Positions 44,773 to 53,239 are shown, numbered from the stretch's first letter. The stretch is 64,000 nt of DNA from an uncultured bacterium (GCA_905214105.1 CAJMKK010000001.1:248001-312000); one strand, 5' to 3'. Notes: generated by a model not told the origin, from the letters alone. Translations and numbers: made by a program.

Positions 44773-45693
44773 ATGGCCGACAATCGCAAGCGTGCATCGC
44801 GTGGAGGCAAGCAGGCTGCTTCTGGCTCGCGTCCGATTCGCCGCAACGAACGCGCTGCCACTCCCAAGGGCCAGCGCGAGCGCTCCCAAGCCCAGGCTGC
44901 GCGTCCGCAGCGAGATCGTAACCGCGACACTGTCCAGGCTCCCAAGGGCGAGTTTATCGAAGGTCGTCGTGCTGCCGCCGAGGCGCTGCGCACCGGTTTT
45001 CCCATCAAGTGCGCGCTCATCGCCGAGGGCGGGGAGCGCGATGCCGCTCTGTCGCGCCTGGTCGATGACCTCAACGCCACGGGCGTCCGCATTAAGTATG
45101 TGCCGCGCGCGCAGCTCGATGCGCTGTCGAGCCATGGCGCTCACCAGGGCATTGCGCTCGAGGTGGGCAACTTCCCTTACGCCGATGTCGCCGACATCCT
45201 CGACCGCGCAGGCGAGGGCCCGGCGCTTGTCGTGGTGCTCGACCATGTGACCGACGACGGTAACTTTGGCGCCATCGTGCGCTCTGCCGAGGTTGTGGGC
45301 GCAGCGGGCGTCATCATCGCCAACAAGCGTGCCGCCGGCGTGACCGTGGGCAGCTACAAGACCTCCGCCGGCGCCGTCATGCATCTGCCTATCGCGCAGG
45401 TGCCCAATATCTCCCGTGCGCTCGATGACCTCAAGGCCGCCGGCTTTTGGGTGGGTGGCGCTTCCGAGCATGCCGAGGGCAGCTGCTGGGATGCTCCCTT
45501 CGAGGGCCGCGTGGCGCTCGTCATGGGCTCCGAGGGCGACGGCATCTCGCGTCTGGTGCTCGAGAAATGTGACTTTTTGACCAAGCTTCCCCAGCGCGGC
45601 ATGACCGAGAGTCTCAATGTGGCCCAGGCGACCACCGCGCTGTGCTTTGAGTGGCTGCGCCGCAATGCCGGCGAGCTCATGGGGGAGGAGTAG
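44773..45693 (+). CDS. rlmB: TrmH-family 23S rRNA 2'-O-methyltransferase (RlmB-like)
   Basis: This 306-residue SPOUT methyltransferase has an N-terminal tail of about 65 residues that is highly basic. The substrate-binding domain (GEFIEGRRAAAEALRTGFPI) follows. The knotted SAM domain has DHVTDDGNFGAIVRSAEVVG, VALVMGSEGDGISRLV, and LPQRGMTESLNVAQATT. It methylates a conserved guanosine of the 23S peptidyl-transferase region in E. coli. ATG 44773 follows TAGGAGG. Confidence 0.92.
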   Translation: MADNRKRASRGGKQAASGSRPIRRNERAATPKGQRERSQAQAARPQRDRNRDTVQAPKGEFIEGRRAAAEALRTGFPIKCALIAEGGERDAALSRLVDDLNATGVRIKYVPRAQLDALSSHGAHQGIALEVGNFPYADVADILDRAGEGPALVVVLDHVTDDGNFGAIVRSAEVVGAAGVIIANKRAAGVTVGSYKTSAGAVMHLPIAQVPNISRALDDLKAAGFWVGGASEHAEGSCWDAPFEGRVALVMGSEGDGISRLVLEKCDFLTKLPQRGMTESLNVAQATTALCFEWLRRNAGELMGEE

Positions 45694-45696
45694 CGC

Positions 45697-46374
45697 ATGT
45701 CCAAGAAGAACCGCGCCAAGTCCAAGGCCAAGCGCTTTGGCGAAGGCTCGGCCAAGCCGATTGTTTCGGCCGCGACCTATGGCGTGGGCGGCAATGCGTT
45801 TGCGCAGGCCATCGCCGACCCGGTCTCGACGGTGCACTCCAATAAGCCCGAGCTGCTGGTGGTCGACGGCTACAACGTGATCCACTGCACGCCGCGCTAC
45901 GAAAAGCTCGTCTACGACCATTCCGATGATCCGTATTCCAGCGACGTTCACGATATGGCGCGCACGGCACTCATCAACGATGTTGCCGCGTTTGCCCAGG
46001 GCCGCTACGAGGCCGTGATCGTGTTCGACGGTGCGGGCAATATCTCCAGCGAGCGCCCCAACCTGCCGGCCCGTGGCGTGCGCATCGAGTTTTCGCCGAC
46101 GGGTGTCTCTGCCGATACCGTGGTGCAGAAGCTCTGCATTGAGGCGCGCGAGGAAGGTCGCGCGTGCTCCGTGGTGTCGAGCGACGGCACGATCCAGGCC
46201 GTCGTCATGGGCAAGGGAGTCACGCGCATCTCGAGCCGCATGCTGGTGGACGAGATCAAGCAGATAGATAACGATGTTCACGAGGCAGAGGAAGCTCCGC
46301 AGATCAAGATGACCCTGGGCAGCCGCCTGAGCCCCGATGCCCTGGCCAAGCTCAAGGCCCTTCGCGGGAGGTAG
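45697..46374 (+). CDS. NYN-domain RNase-like protein (YacP family)
   Basis: This 225-residue protein carries a PIN-like NYN domain. LLVVDGYNVIH, VIVFDGAG and VVSSDGTIQ hold the acidic residues of the nuclease site. Bacillus homologue Rae1 cuts mRNA in the ribosomal A site; the same role here is inferred. It begins 3 bp after rlmB with GGGGGAGGAG, the same rlmB-yacP order as in Firmicutes. A basic N-terminal 25 residues precede the domain. Confidence 0.88.
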   Translation: MSKKNRAKSKAKRFGEGSAKPIVSAATYGVGGNAFAQAIADPVSTVHSNKPELLVVDGYNVIHCTPRYEKLVYDHSDDPYSSDVHDMARTALINDVAAFAQGRYEAVIVFDGAGNISSERPNLPARGVRIEFSPTGVSADTVVQKLCIEAREEGRACSVVSSDGTIQAVVMGKGVTRISSRMLVDEIKQIDNDVHEAEEAPQIKMTLGSRLSPDALAKLKALRGR

Positions 46375-46600
46375 GGGAGTTGCGGCAGAGAGCCGTTTCC
46401 TAGATTGGTCTACCCGCTGATTTGTAATCAGTGGGTTGCGGGTTTGCAGCTGTCAAAACGAATAGGTTTATGTTTTGACGAACAGATAAAACTGTTCGTT
46501 CTGACGAACGGTTTTTGAGATGTGGTCGGTCGAAGGGCCTGTTGCGCCCCGTCCTCAATTCCTTTATCCTAAACAGGCTTCGCGCGAAAGCGCCAAGTGT
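46375..46600. other. Intergenic region with tRNA-Thr fragment and inverted repeats
   Basis: Bases 46417-46444 duplicate 28 bp of the downstream tRNA-Thr, from the anticodon arm to the T-stem. GTCAAAAC/GTTTTGAC (46452-46479) and CGAACAG/CTGTTCG (46479-46498) are inverted repeats, and TGACGAAC recurs at 46502. No gene is supported. Confidence 0.7.
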
Positions 46601-46675
46601 GCCAGTGTGGCGCAACGGTAGCGCAACTGATTTGTAATCAGTGGGTTGCGGGTTCGATTCCTGTCACTGGCTCCA
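46601..46675 (+). tRNA. tRNA-Thr (UGU)
   Basis: Acceptor GCCAGTG/CACTGGC, anticodon loop TTTGTAA (UGU), T-loop TTCGATT and encoded T-CCA. A terminator follows. Confidence 0.95.
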
Positions 46676-46684
46676 TGAGAGTTT

Positions 46685-46715
46685 CGGGCTCTGTCTCTAT
46701 ATGGGACAGAGCCCG
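46685..46715 (+). terminator. Terminator of tRNA-Thr
   Basis: CGGGCTCTGTC pairs with GACAGAGCCCG and is followed by TTTCT. Confidence 0.85.
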
Positions 46716-47073
46716 TTTCTATTTAGGTGGTGCGCCATCGGGTTAGCGCCCATCCCGTTTTTGGTTTGTCTCGTCCTCCAGTTTGTCTAAATCTGTAACA
46801 CCAAGACCGATATTCGGCATCTAACTGTTACAGATTGAGATGAAACTTAGGGTGTTTTAGGAATATCTTGATCTGTAACATGTAGAAGCGGAATAGGCCT
46901 CTTGCTGTTACAGATCGAGACAAGGGCGGGTGCGGACCTGGATGTCCTGCTCGAGCGTGGATTTCTGGACACGCGAGCGAAGAAAATCTCCCGACCGGAG
47001 AACGAGCGTGGATAATTAACTTGGATAGGGAGCTAAGGTAAACACCGATTGTCTATCGACGGCTTTAGAAGCA
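46716..47073. other. Intergenic region with paired inverted repeats and island boundary repeat
   Basis: Two copies of an inverted repeat, ATCTGTAACA ... TGTTACAGAT, lie at 46791-46835 and 46871-46915. Their starts are exactly 80 bp apart and both loops are 25 nt. The 30-bp sequence at 46987-47016 recurs at 51038-51067 with 27 identities. No gene is visible. Confidence 0.75.
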
Positions 47074-47106
47074 ACGACCCCGATTTCATTGTGGAATCGG
47101 GGTCGT
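47074..47106 (-). terminator. Hairpin downstream of the PTS gene
   Basis: Twelve-base perfect arms ACGACCCCGATT and AATCGGGGTCGT lie about 100 bp past the end of the PTS/glycosidase operon. A TTTG tract is present on the plus strand, so orientation is ambiguous. Confidence 0.6.
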
Positions 47107-47208
47107 TTGTGCCTCAGGAATCCGAATGGATTAATCGAGCTCCTAAGGGACTTCTTGGGTTCTTGCTAATGGTCTGCCGAGGATGTCCCCAATACAAACA
47201 GCGGGCAT

Positions 47209-48609
47209 CTACTCAATATAGCTGGGATTCTTCTTGATGATCACGCGTGCAGCGATGAAGGAGACGACGATGGCGATGATGGCGACAACGCATGCCAGCA
47301 CGAAGTTGCCCATGGACCCATCGGGAGCGATAAAGATGAGTGCCGAAAGAAGGCCGGGGCATGCTCCCGCAACATACTCTTTCAGAACAAAGATGCCTGC
47401 AGGGAGTCCAGCGCAGAGCGCGCCGATTGCCGTGCCGACAAGCAGGCGGGGACGCTCGATGAGGCAACCGTAGAACGCGGGCTCGGTTACGCCACAGAGT
47501 GCGGTGACGGCAACCGTGGTGACCATACCCCTCTTCTCTTTGTTTCCCTTCATGGCAGTTGCCAGGGCGAGGCTCGTGCCGCCAATGCAGAGGTTCGAGA
47601 TGAATCCAAAGATAATGGGTGCCCAACCGAGCTGCGCCAGGCTCGTAACTTCGATTGCGATGTAAGCCTTATCGAGACCGAGCATGACGAAATAGGGGTT
47701 AAGGGCTGCCAGGATCGGAGTAGCGATAAATGCCACGTTGTCCATAAGCCACGTGACGGCATCGCTCAGCGCGTAGCCCATCATGCTGCCGGCGGGGCCG
47801 AGGACAATCAGCTCAACAGGCACGACGATGAACATGGTGAGCAGCGGCTTTAAGAACAGCTTGGTAACGTCGGGGATTATTTTCTGAAGACCGCGATCGA
47901 CGAAGTACATGAACACGACGCCCAGTACGATTGGCACCACCGTGCTCGAGTAGTCATTCGTCGGGATGGGGATGCCAAGAAAGTCGAGACCCTCAGCACC
48001 GCTAATGGACGAGCTGATCATGATCGCGCCCAGCAATGCGCCCATGATGGGCTGCATCTTCATGACGGCTGCGAGCTGATAACCAAGATAAACGGGCAAG
48101 AAGCTAAACGAAGCGCTAAAGATCGCCAACAGGACCTGGGCGGTTCCGCTATCGGTGCTCAATCCGCAATAATTGACCAGGAGATTCTTGATCGAAAGAA
48201 TGAGTCCGCCAACGATGAGCGCCGGGACGATGGGCATGAATACCTGTGCAGAGACGTTCCCGAATTTCTCAATCAAGCCCATGGCGGTGTTACCGCTTTT
48301 AATGCCTTCTGCAAGGTCTTTGGCGGTTTGGGCATCGTCGGCAACCGTGCCACCGCCGACCTCGATTCCCGCGAAGTCGAGGAAGTCGTTGTAAGCCTCG
48401 GTGACGTTGGGGCCGATGATCACCTGAAGCTGGCCACCGCTGACTACTGCCCCGAGCGCCTGATCGGCCGATTTGGCGAGCTGGAGATCGATGGTCGAGG
48501 TGTCTCGTGCGTCGATACGAAGGCGCGTCGCACAATGAGTTACCGATGTAATGTTCTCTTTGCCGCCAACAGCCTTTAGGACTGTTTCGGACATTGCCTG
48601 ATATTTCAT
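47209..48609 (-). CDS. PTS sugar transporter subunit IIBC, beta-glucoside type
   Basis: This 466-residue protein has an N-terminal IIB domain with the phosphorylated Cys26 in SVTHCATRLRI. The IIC membrane domain has about ten helices from residue 105 on, with AKGLD-like and GVTEPAFYGCLIERP motifs. The IIA domain that usually ends beta-glucoside permeases is absent, so a separate IIA must donate phosphate. GGAGAAAGAG precedes ATG 48609. It follows the glycosidase gene by 9 bp in one operon. Confidence 0.92.
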   Translation of the reverse strand: MKYQAMSETVLKAVGGKENITSVTHCATRLRIDARDTSTIDLQLAKSADQALGAVVSGGQLQVIIGPNVTEAYNDFLDFAGIEVGGGTVADDAQTAKDLAEGIKSGNTAMGLIEKFGNVSAQVFMPIVPALIVGGLILSIKNLLVNYCGLSTDSGTAQVLLAIFSASFSFLPVYLGYQLAAVMKMQPIMGALLGAIMISSSISGAEGLDFLGIPIPTNDYSSTVVPIVLGVVFMYFVDRGLQKIIPDVTKLFLKPLLTMFIVVPVELIVLGPAGSMMGYALSDAVTWLMDNVAFIATPILAALNPYFVMLGLDKAYIAIEVTSLAQLGWAPIIFGFISNLCIGGTSLALATAMKGNKEKRGMVTTVAVTALCGVTEPAFYGCLIERPRLLVGTAIGALCAGLPAGIFVLKEYVAGACPGLLSALIFIAPDGSMGNFVLACVVAIIAIVVSFIAARVIIKKNPSYIE

Positions 48610-48618
48610 CTCTTTCTC

Positions 48619-50037
48619 CTAACCTTCCTGCTCCTGATACTTCGAGATAAGGTCTCGGTACCAATACCAGCTCTTTTTGGGGGTGCGTTCCAGATTGTTC
48701 TCGAAGTCGATATGGACAAGTCCGTATCGTTTTTCATAGCCGTTGATCCAGCTATACAGATCCATCGTCGACCAGAGGTAGTAGCCCTCAACGCGCGCGC
48801 CGTCGCGCTTGGCCCTCATCATGTGCTCGATGAACTGGCCCAGAAGCTCGATGCGGTCATCATCGTGGACCATTCCGTCTGCGTCTGGTTGCTCATAGGC
48901 GCCATGTCCGTTTTCCGTAATAAAGATGCGGGGCGCGTCATAGCGCTCGTGGACATCCATGATGGTTGAATACATGCAACCTGGGAGTATTTCGCGGCCC
49001 CATTTATTGCGGGGAACATTGCTGTCGCGGGCGCTTTCAAACAAGGGCGCAATGCATTTTCCTTCGACCTTTTTGCTCGAACCGCCCTTATTGTTCGCCG
49101 AAACGGCAAGCTCTCCACCGTGCCAGTCGGTTACATACTCTCGGCAATACACGTTGAGTCCAATAAAATCGACTTTACCGTCTCTGAATTCTTCTACGTC
49201 ATTTGGGGATCGATAGAGCGAGACGCCAAGTTTTTCAAGGATTTCGTCCATTTCTGGCGGCAGTTGACCCTGAAGCGCTGGTGCCAGAATCATGCGATTG
49301 GCGAAAAAGTCTGCGTATCGAAATATGTCATCAGGGTGCTCGGTTGCCGGGTCGAGTTCGACAACGCCGCCATCGTGGACGGCGCCGATGATGCCGTCGT
49401 AGCCCATTTGACGATATGTTCGGACTGCGAGTGCGCTTGCGCGCATCAGGTTGTACTGAAACTGCATGTACGACTGAACGTCGAGCGATCGATTGGGGGG
49501 ATAGTTGCCCAACATGTTTACGCAGTAGCTGTAGAAATGCGGCTCGTTAACGGTAGCCCAGATTTTGACGCGGTCTCCAAAGCGCTCAAAGCAAATCTTG
49601 GCGTATTTGCAGAACCACTCTGCCATGTCGTTGTTCAGCCATCCGCCTTTGCAAGCAAGCGTGAATGGCAGATCGTAATGGAACAGCGTAACGTTGGGCT
49701 CTATGCCATTTTCGAGGCAGCAATCAATGACCCGATTATAAAAATCGATACCCTCTTCATTCACTTCGCCGATACCCGTGGGGATGATTCGACTCCATGA
49801 AAGAGAGAAGCGATAGGTGTTTTGTCCGCCTTCTTTCATCATGCGGATATCTTCTTCATAGCGATGGTAGAAGTCGCAAGATACATCACCGTCAACATGG
49901 TTGATGTTCTTATTGCTTGTGTGGCTAAAGAAATCCCACTCGCCAAGGCCTTTGCCGTCTTCGTTCCAGGCACCCTCGCACTGATAAGACGCCGTGGCGG
50001 AACCCCAGAGAAACGGCATGTTGTTCACGTTGCCCAT
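48619..50037 (-). CDS. GH1 6-phospho-beta-glycosidase
   Basis: This 472-residue family-1 glycosidase has acid/base Glu in TVNEPH (about residue 165) and nucleophile Glu in FITENGHG. Near the C-terminus, Ser429, Lys436 and Tyr438 (YSWINGYEKRY) reproduce the phosphate-binding Ser-Lys-Tyr triad of phospho-glycosidases such as LacG, and Trp430 follows the serine. Together with the adjacent PTS this means it cleaves sugars phosphorylated on entry. ATG 50037 follows AAAGGGG; an in-frame ATG at 50055 is weaker. Confidence 0.93.
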   Translation of the reverse strand: MGNVNNMPFLWGSATASYQCEGAWNEDGKGLGEWDFFSHTSNKNINHVDGDVSCDFYHRYEEDIRMMKEGGQNTYRFSLSWSRIIPTGIGEVNEEGIDFYNRVIDCCLENGIEPNVTLFHYDLPFTLACKGGWLNNDMAEWFCKYAKICFERFGDRVKIWATVNEPHFYSYCVNMLGNYPPNRSLDVQSYMQFQYNLMRASALAVRTYRQMGYDGIIGAVHDGGVVELDPATEHPDDIFRYADFFANRMILAPALQGQLPPEMDEILEKLGVSLYRSPNDVEEFRDGKVDFIGLNVYCREYVTDWHGGELAVSANNKGGSSKKVEGKCIAPLFESARDSNVPRNKWGREILPGCMYSTIMDVHERYDAPRIFITENGHGAYEQPDADGMVHDDDRIELLGQFIEHMMRAKRDGARVEGYYLWSTMDLYSWINGYEKRYGLVHIDFENNLERTPKKSWYWYRDLISKYQEQEG

Positions 50038-50108
50038 GAATCCCCTTTCCATCATTCAACACGGTGGATACGTGTGGCGGAATTACGATTAAGATGACGT
50101 CAACTGAT

Positions 50109-50146
50109 TTGAATCATAGGAGAACGACCAAAGCTGTTTGATTCAA
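50109..50146. promoter_or_regulatory. Inverted repeat between the rpiR-like and glycosidase genes
   Basis: TTGAATCA (50109-50116) and TGATTCAA (50139-50146) are perfect complements in the divergent promoter region. It is a likely operator for the RpiR regulator (inference). Confidence 0.5.
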
Positions 50147-50188
50147 TAAATGAACCATGATTTCGAGGAGAGCGGAAAGAGGGATCAC

Positions 50189-51022
50189 GTGAATATCAAT
50201 GACTTCGACGTGCTCAATCGCATTAGCTCCATCATCAACAGCGAGTTTGGATCAAACGATGCCGCCATCGCTCGATATCTCATCGCTCACATTAGGCGTT
50301 CGAGCGAAATCAATGTTGCCGCAATAACCCGCGATGCATTCGTGACCCGTTCCGCTGTTCGTCGTTTCTGCAATCGATTGGGCTACCAGTCTCTTAGCGA
50401 TTTGAAAGAATCATTTACTCAATCAGTCTTTCCAAGCGACTTAAGCCATCGAGAGGAGGAATTTGGCTACGAGGAGTACAGGGCAGAGCTCGACGTTCGC
50501 ATGATCGAGATGTTCGCTGAGGTTGAAAGCGGCGTGTCCGATATCGCTATTAAGCACCTTGCCGACGAAATTGATGGCCATAAAAACGTTGAAATCTGGT
50601 GCACCAATAACGTGAGCGCCAATCTCGTACGATTTCAGCAGGAAATGTTTTATGCGGGCAAGATAGTTCGCATAGTTGCTGGGGCTAACGTCGCGGAATT
50701 GAAAAACATGGGAGACGCTTCGCAGTCATTGATAATTCTCGTATCGGTCTCCGGGCTATTTGCGTCACAGGCGCGTGAGTATCTTGATTGCCGTTCGGGC
50801 AGGAAGATTCTAATTACTGCGTTTAGCAACGATGACAAATCGAGGTCTTTTGACCGTGTATATCGTCTTGGTAATGCGGGAAACGGAATTGACCGACTCG
50901 GCGTTTATTCGAAATATGCCATGACTTATTTCTTCGACTTGCTATCGTCGTGTTACTTGAGTCGCTACCCCTGCACCAAGGGTGAGCCGCTCTATGGGTC
51001 TACTTTGGCCTGGCCCGAGTAG
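50189..51022 (+). CDS. RpiR/MurR-family transcriptional regulator
   Basis: This protein of about 277 residues has an N-terminal helix-turn-helix (about residues 10-75; AITRDAFVTRSAVRRFCNRLG) and a C-terminal SIS sugar-phosphate domain (IWCTNNVSANLVRFQQEM, LIILVSVSGLFAS). GTG 50189 has AAAGAGGG eight bases upstream; ATG 50150 is in frame but lacks a ribosome binding site. It is divergent from the PTS/glycosidase operon and most likely controls it in response to a sugar phosphate. Base composition is clearly more AT-rich than the neighbouring housekeeping genes. Confidence 0.88.
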   Translation: MNINDFDVLNRISSIINSEFGSNDAAIARYLIAHIRRSSEINVAAITRDAFVTRSAVRRFCNRLGYQSLSDLKESFTQSVFPSDLSHREEEFGYEEYRAELDVRMIEMFAEVESGVSDIAIKHLADEIDGHKNVEIWCTNNVSANLVRFQQEMFYAGKIVRIVAGANVAELKNMGDASQSLIILVSVSGLFASQAREYLDCRSGRKILITAFSNDDKSRSFDRVYRLGNAGNGIDRLGVYSKYAMTYFFDLLSSCYLSRYPCTKGEPLYGSTLAWPE

Positions 51023-51333
51023 TTGCGGCTCTATAGTTCTCCCGCCTGGAGAATGAGCGTGGATAATCTGCCACTTTGGCCTTAGAGCCGTGCTAAGAGC
51101 GGGAGATTATCCACGCTCGATCGTGCCGGGGAAGCCCGATCGCGACCTATGTAATAGTGCAAGAGGGCCGTTATCGAAGGTCGATGCTGTAGGCGTACTC
51201 CACCGTGCCAAAGTGTTCCCTCGGGAAATGTCACCAGTGCAGCAAAATCCACCGTCCTTCATATCTAAACTCAATAAAACCGCAGGTCAAAGATATATAG
51301 ATACGCCCGGCACCGTGTATCTAGAGGTTTTCG
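51023..51333. other. Intergenic region with island boundary hairpin
   Basis: Contains the second 30-bp boundary repeat (51038-51067) and an inverted copy of its GAGCGTGGATAAT core (51105-51118), which can form a hairpin. An open frame here (51090-51419) crosses promoter sequence and has no family resemblance, so no gene is called. Confidence 0.6.
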
Positions 51334-51363
51334 TTGACAGCCCCCAAGGTTGCATCGTATTAT
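51334..51363 (+). promoter_or_regulatory. Promoter of the tRNA-tuf operon
   Basis: TTGACA (51334-51339) and TATTAT (51358-51363) are 18 bp apart. The 18 bases GAGGTTTTCGTTGACAGC recur with one change before rpmG. Confidence 0.8.
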
Positions 51364-51425
51364 CTTTTTCGTTCGCGGGGGCGGCGGTCCAAAAGACCAA
51401 AGAATCTGCGGATACTTGAACGATT

Positions 51426-51507
51426 GGGAGTTTGCCCGAGTGGTTAATGGGGACGGGCTGTAAACCCGTTGGCTCTGCCTACATAGGTTCGAATCCTATA
51501 GCTCCCA
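51426..51507 (+). tRNA. tRNA-Tyr (GUA)
   Basis: Class-II tRNA with acceptor GGGAGTT/AGCTCCC, anticodon loop CTGTAAA (GUA), long variable arm and T-loop TTCGAAT. The bases after the discriminator are CCC, so CCA is not encoded. Confidence 0.94.
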
Positions 51508-51517
51508 CCCGTCAAGT

Positions 51518-51593
51518 GCCTGTATAGCTCAGTCGGTAGAGCACTTCGTTGGTAACGAAGAGGTCACCAGTTCAAGTCTGGTTGCAGGCTCCA
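51518..51593 (+). tRNA. tRNA-Thr (GGU)
   Basis: Acceptor GCCTGTA/TGCAGGC, anticodon loop TTGGTAA (GGU), T-loop TTCAAGT, encoded T-CCA. Confidence 0.95.
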
Positions 51594-51596
51594 TCC

Positions 51597-51673
51597 GGCG
51601 GTGTAGCTCAGTTGGTTAGAGCACACGGTTCATACCCGTGGCGTCACTGGTTCGAATCCAGTCACCGCTACCA
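51597..51673 (+). tRNA. tRNA-Met (CAU), elongator type
   Basis: Acceptor GGCGGTG/CACCGCT with a G-U closing pair, anticodon loop TTCATAC (CAU), encoded A-CCA. It lacks the three G-C pairs of initiator tRNA in the anticodon stem. tRNA-Ile2 cannot be fully excluded by eye. Confidence 0.9.
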
Positions 51674-51683
51674 TAGGTAACAC

Positions 51684-51716
51684 GGTGGCTTCTCAATAGT
51701 ATGTTGAGAGGCCACT
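51684..51716 (+). promoter_or_regulatory. Hairpin between tRNA-Met and tuf
   Basis: GGTGGCTTCTCAA pairs with TTGAGAGGCCACT around TAGTATG. It may be a processing or attenuation site in the tRNA-tuf transcript. Confidence 0.5.
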
Positions 51717-51769
51717 ATGGTATAAAGGCAAAGTCCCGTCCGGGGACGACCTGTTTAGAGGAGGGCTTT

Positions 51770-52960
51770 ATGGCCAAAGAGAAGTTTGAGCGCACTAAGC
51801 CGCATGTTAACATCGGCACCATTGGTCACGTCGACCACGGCAAGACCACGCTGACCGCTGCCATCACCAAGGTTCTCTCCGAGACCGAGGGCTGCAAGGC
51901 TGACTTCACTGCGTTCGAGAACATCGACAAGGCTCCCGAGGAGCGCGAGCGCGGCATTACGATCTCCGTCTCCCACGTCGAGTACGAGACTGCTGCCCGT
52001 CACTACGCTCACGTTGACTGCCCGGGCCACGCTGACTACGTCAAGAACATGATCTCCGGTGCTGCTCAGATGGACGGCGCTATCCTGGTCATCGCCGCTA
52101 CCGACGGCCCCATGGCTCAGACCCGCGAGCACATCCTGCTCGCCCGTCAGGTCGGCGTTCCCTACATCGTCGTCTTCCTGAACAAGTGCGACATGGTCGA
52201 CGATGACGAGCTCATCGACCTCGTCGAGATGGAGACCCGTGAGCTCCTCTCCGAGTACGATTTCCCCGGCGACGACATCCCCGTCATCCGTGGTTCCGCT
52301 CTGGGCGCTCTCGAGGGCGACGCCAAGTGGATGGACGCTATCCGCGAGCTCATGAAGGCCGTCGACGAGTACATCCCGACGCCTGCTCGTAACAACGACC
52401 TCCCCTTCCTGATGGCCGTTGAGGACGTTATGACCATCTCCGGCCGTGGTACCGTTGCTACCGGCCGTGTCGAGCGCGGTGAGCTCAAGCTCAACGAGCC
52501 CGTCGAGATCGTCGGCATCAAGGATACCCAGAACACCGTCGTTACCGGTATCGAGATGTTCCGTAAGTCCATGGACTTCTGCGAGGCTGGCGACAACGTC
52601 GGTCTGCTGCTCCGCGGCATCAAGCGCGAGGACATCGAGCGCGGCCAGGTTCTCTGCAAGCCCGGTTCGGTTACCCCGCACACCAAGTTCACCGGCGAGA
52701 TCTACGTTCTGACCAAGGAGGAGGGCGGCCGTCACACCCCGTTCTTCGATGGTTATCGTCCTCAGTTCTACTTCCGTACCACCGACGTTACCGGTACGGT
52801 CAAGCTCCCCGAGGGCACCGAGATGGCTATGCCTGGTGACCACATCACCATCGAGGGCGACCTCATCCACCCGATCGCTATGGAGGAGGGCCTGCGCTTC
52901 GCTATCCGCGAGGGTGGCCACACCGTCGGTTCGGGCATCGTCTCCACGATCATTGAGTAA
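51770..52960 (+). CDS. tuf: Elongation factor Tu
   Basis: This 396-residue GTPase delivers aminoacyl-tRNA to the ribosome. [14 protein letters not shown] is the P-loop, [17 protein letters not shown] the switch I region, [14 protein letters not shown] the G3 motif, and NKCDMVDD the G4 motif. AGAGGAGGGC precedes ATG 51770; upstream in-frame ATG codons are in the leader. Codon bias is extreme. It sits in the classic tRNA-tuf-rpmG-tRNA-secE-nusG string, and a strong terminator follows. Confidence 0.99.
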   Translation: MAKEKFERTKPHVNIGTIGHVDHGKTTLTAAITKVLSETEGCKADFTAFENIDKAPEERERGITISVSHVEYETAARHYAHVDCPGHADYVKNMISGAAQMDGAILVIAATDGPMAQTREHILLARQVGVPYIVVFLNKCDMVDDDELIDLVEMETRELLSEYDFPGDDIPVIRGSALGALEGDAKWMDAIRELMKAVDEYIPTPARNNDLPFLMAVEDVMTISGRGTVATGRVERGELKLNEPVEIVGIKDTQNTVVTGIEMFRKSMDFCEAGDNVGLLLRGIKREDIERGQVLCKPGSVTPHTKFTGEIYVLTKEEGGRHTPFFDGYRPQFYFRTTDVTGTVKLPEGTEMAMPGDHITIEGDLIHPIAMEEGLRFAIREGGHTVGSGIVSTIIE

Positions 52961-52988
52961 ATTAACTCTCTGATATAGCTGACTTAGA

Positions 52989-53018
52989 GAACCCGGCACT
53001 TATATGGGTGCCGGGTTC
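52989..53018 (+). terminator. Terminator of tuf
   Basis: An eleven-base perfect stem GAACCCGGCAC/GTGCCGGGTTC is followed by TTTTC. Confidence 0.92.
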
Positions 53019-53164
53019 TTTTCTGCAATGGATATTGAGCCGTTGCTGGTGTCGAGAGGATCGATAATGATCCTTGGTGCACCGTCGATTAGCTCTCGCT
53101 GACTTCATTGATGTGTTCCAAATATGAATGGATCCACCGAGAACCAATTGACTCGAGGTTTTCA

Positions 53165-53194
53165 TTGACAGCACTTACGTGGAGCTGATAAAGT
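53165..53194 (+). promoter_or_regulatory. Promoter of rpmG
   Basis: TTGACA (53165-53170) and TAAAGT (53189-53194) are 18 bp apart. It lies in the conserved GAGGTTTTCATTGACAGC block shared with the tRNA-tuf promoter. Confidence 0.7.
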
Positions 53195-53239
53195 AACAAC
53201 TCGTGCCCGTACGGGGCGGAAATGAAAGGTTCAGGATAC

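Noticed and set aside
51090..51419. 109-codon open frame before tRNA-Tyr
   Set aside because: It crosses a clear promoter and a hairpin, and lacks family motifs and a ribosome binding site.
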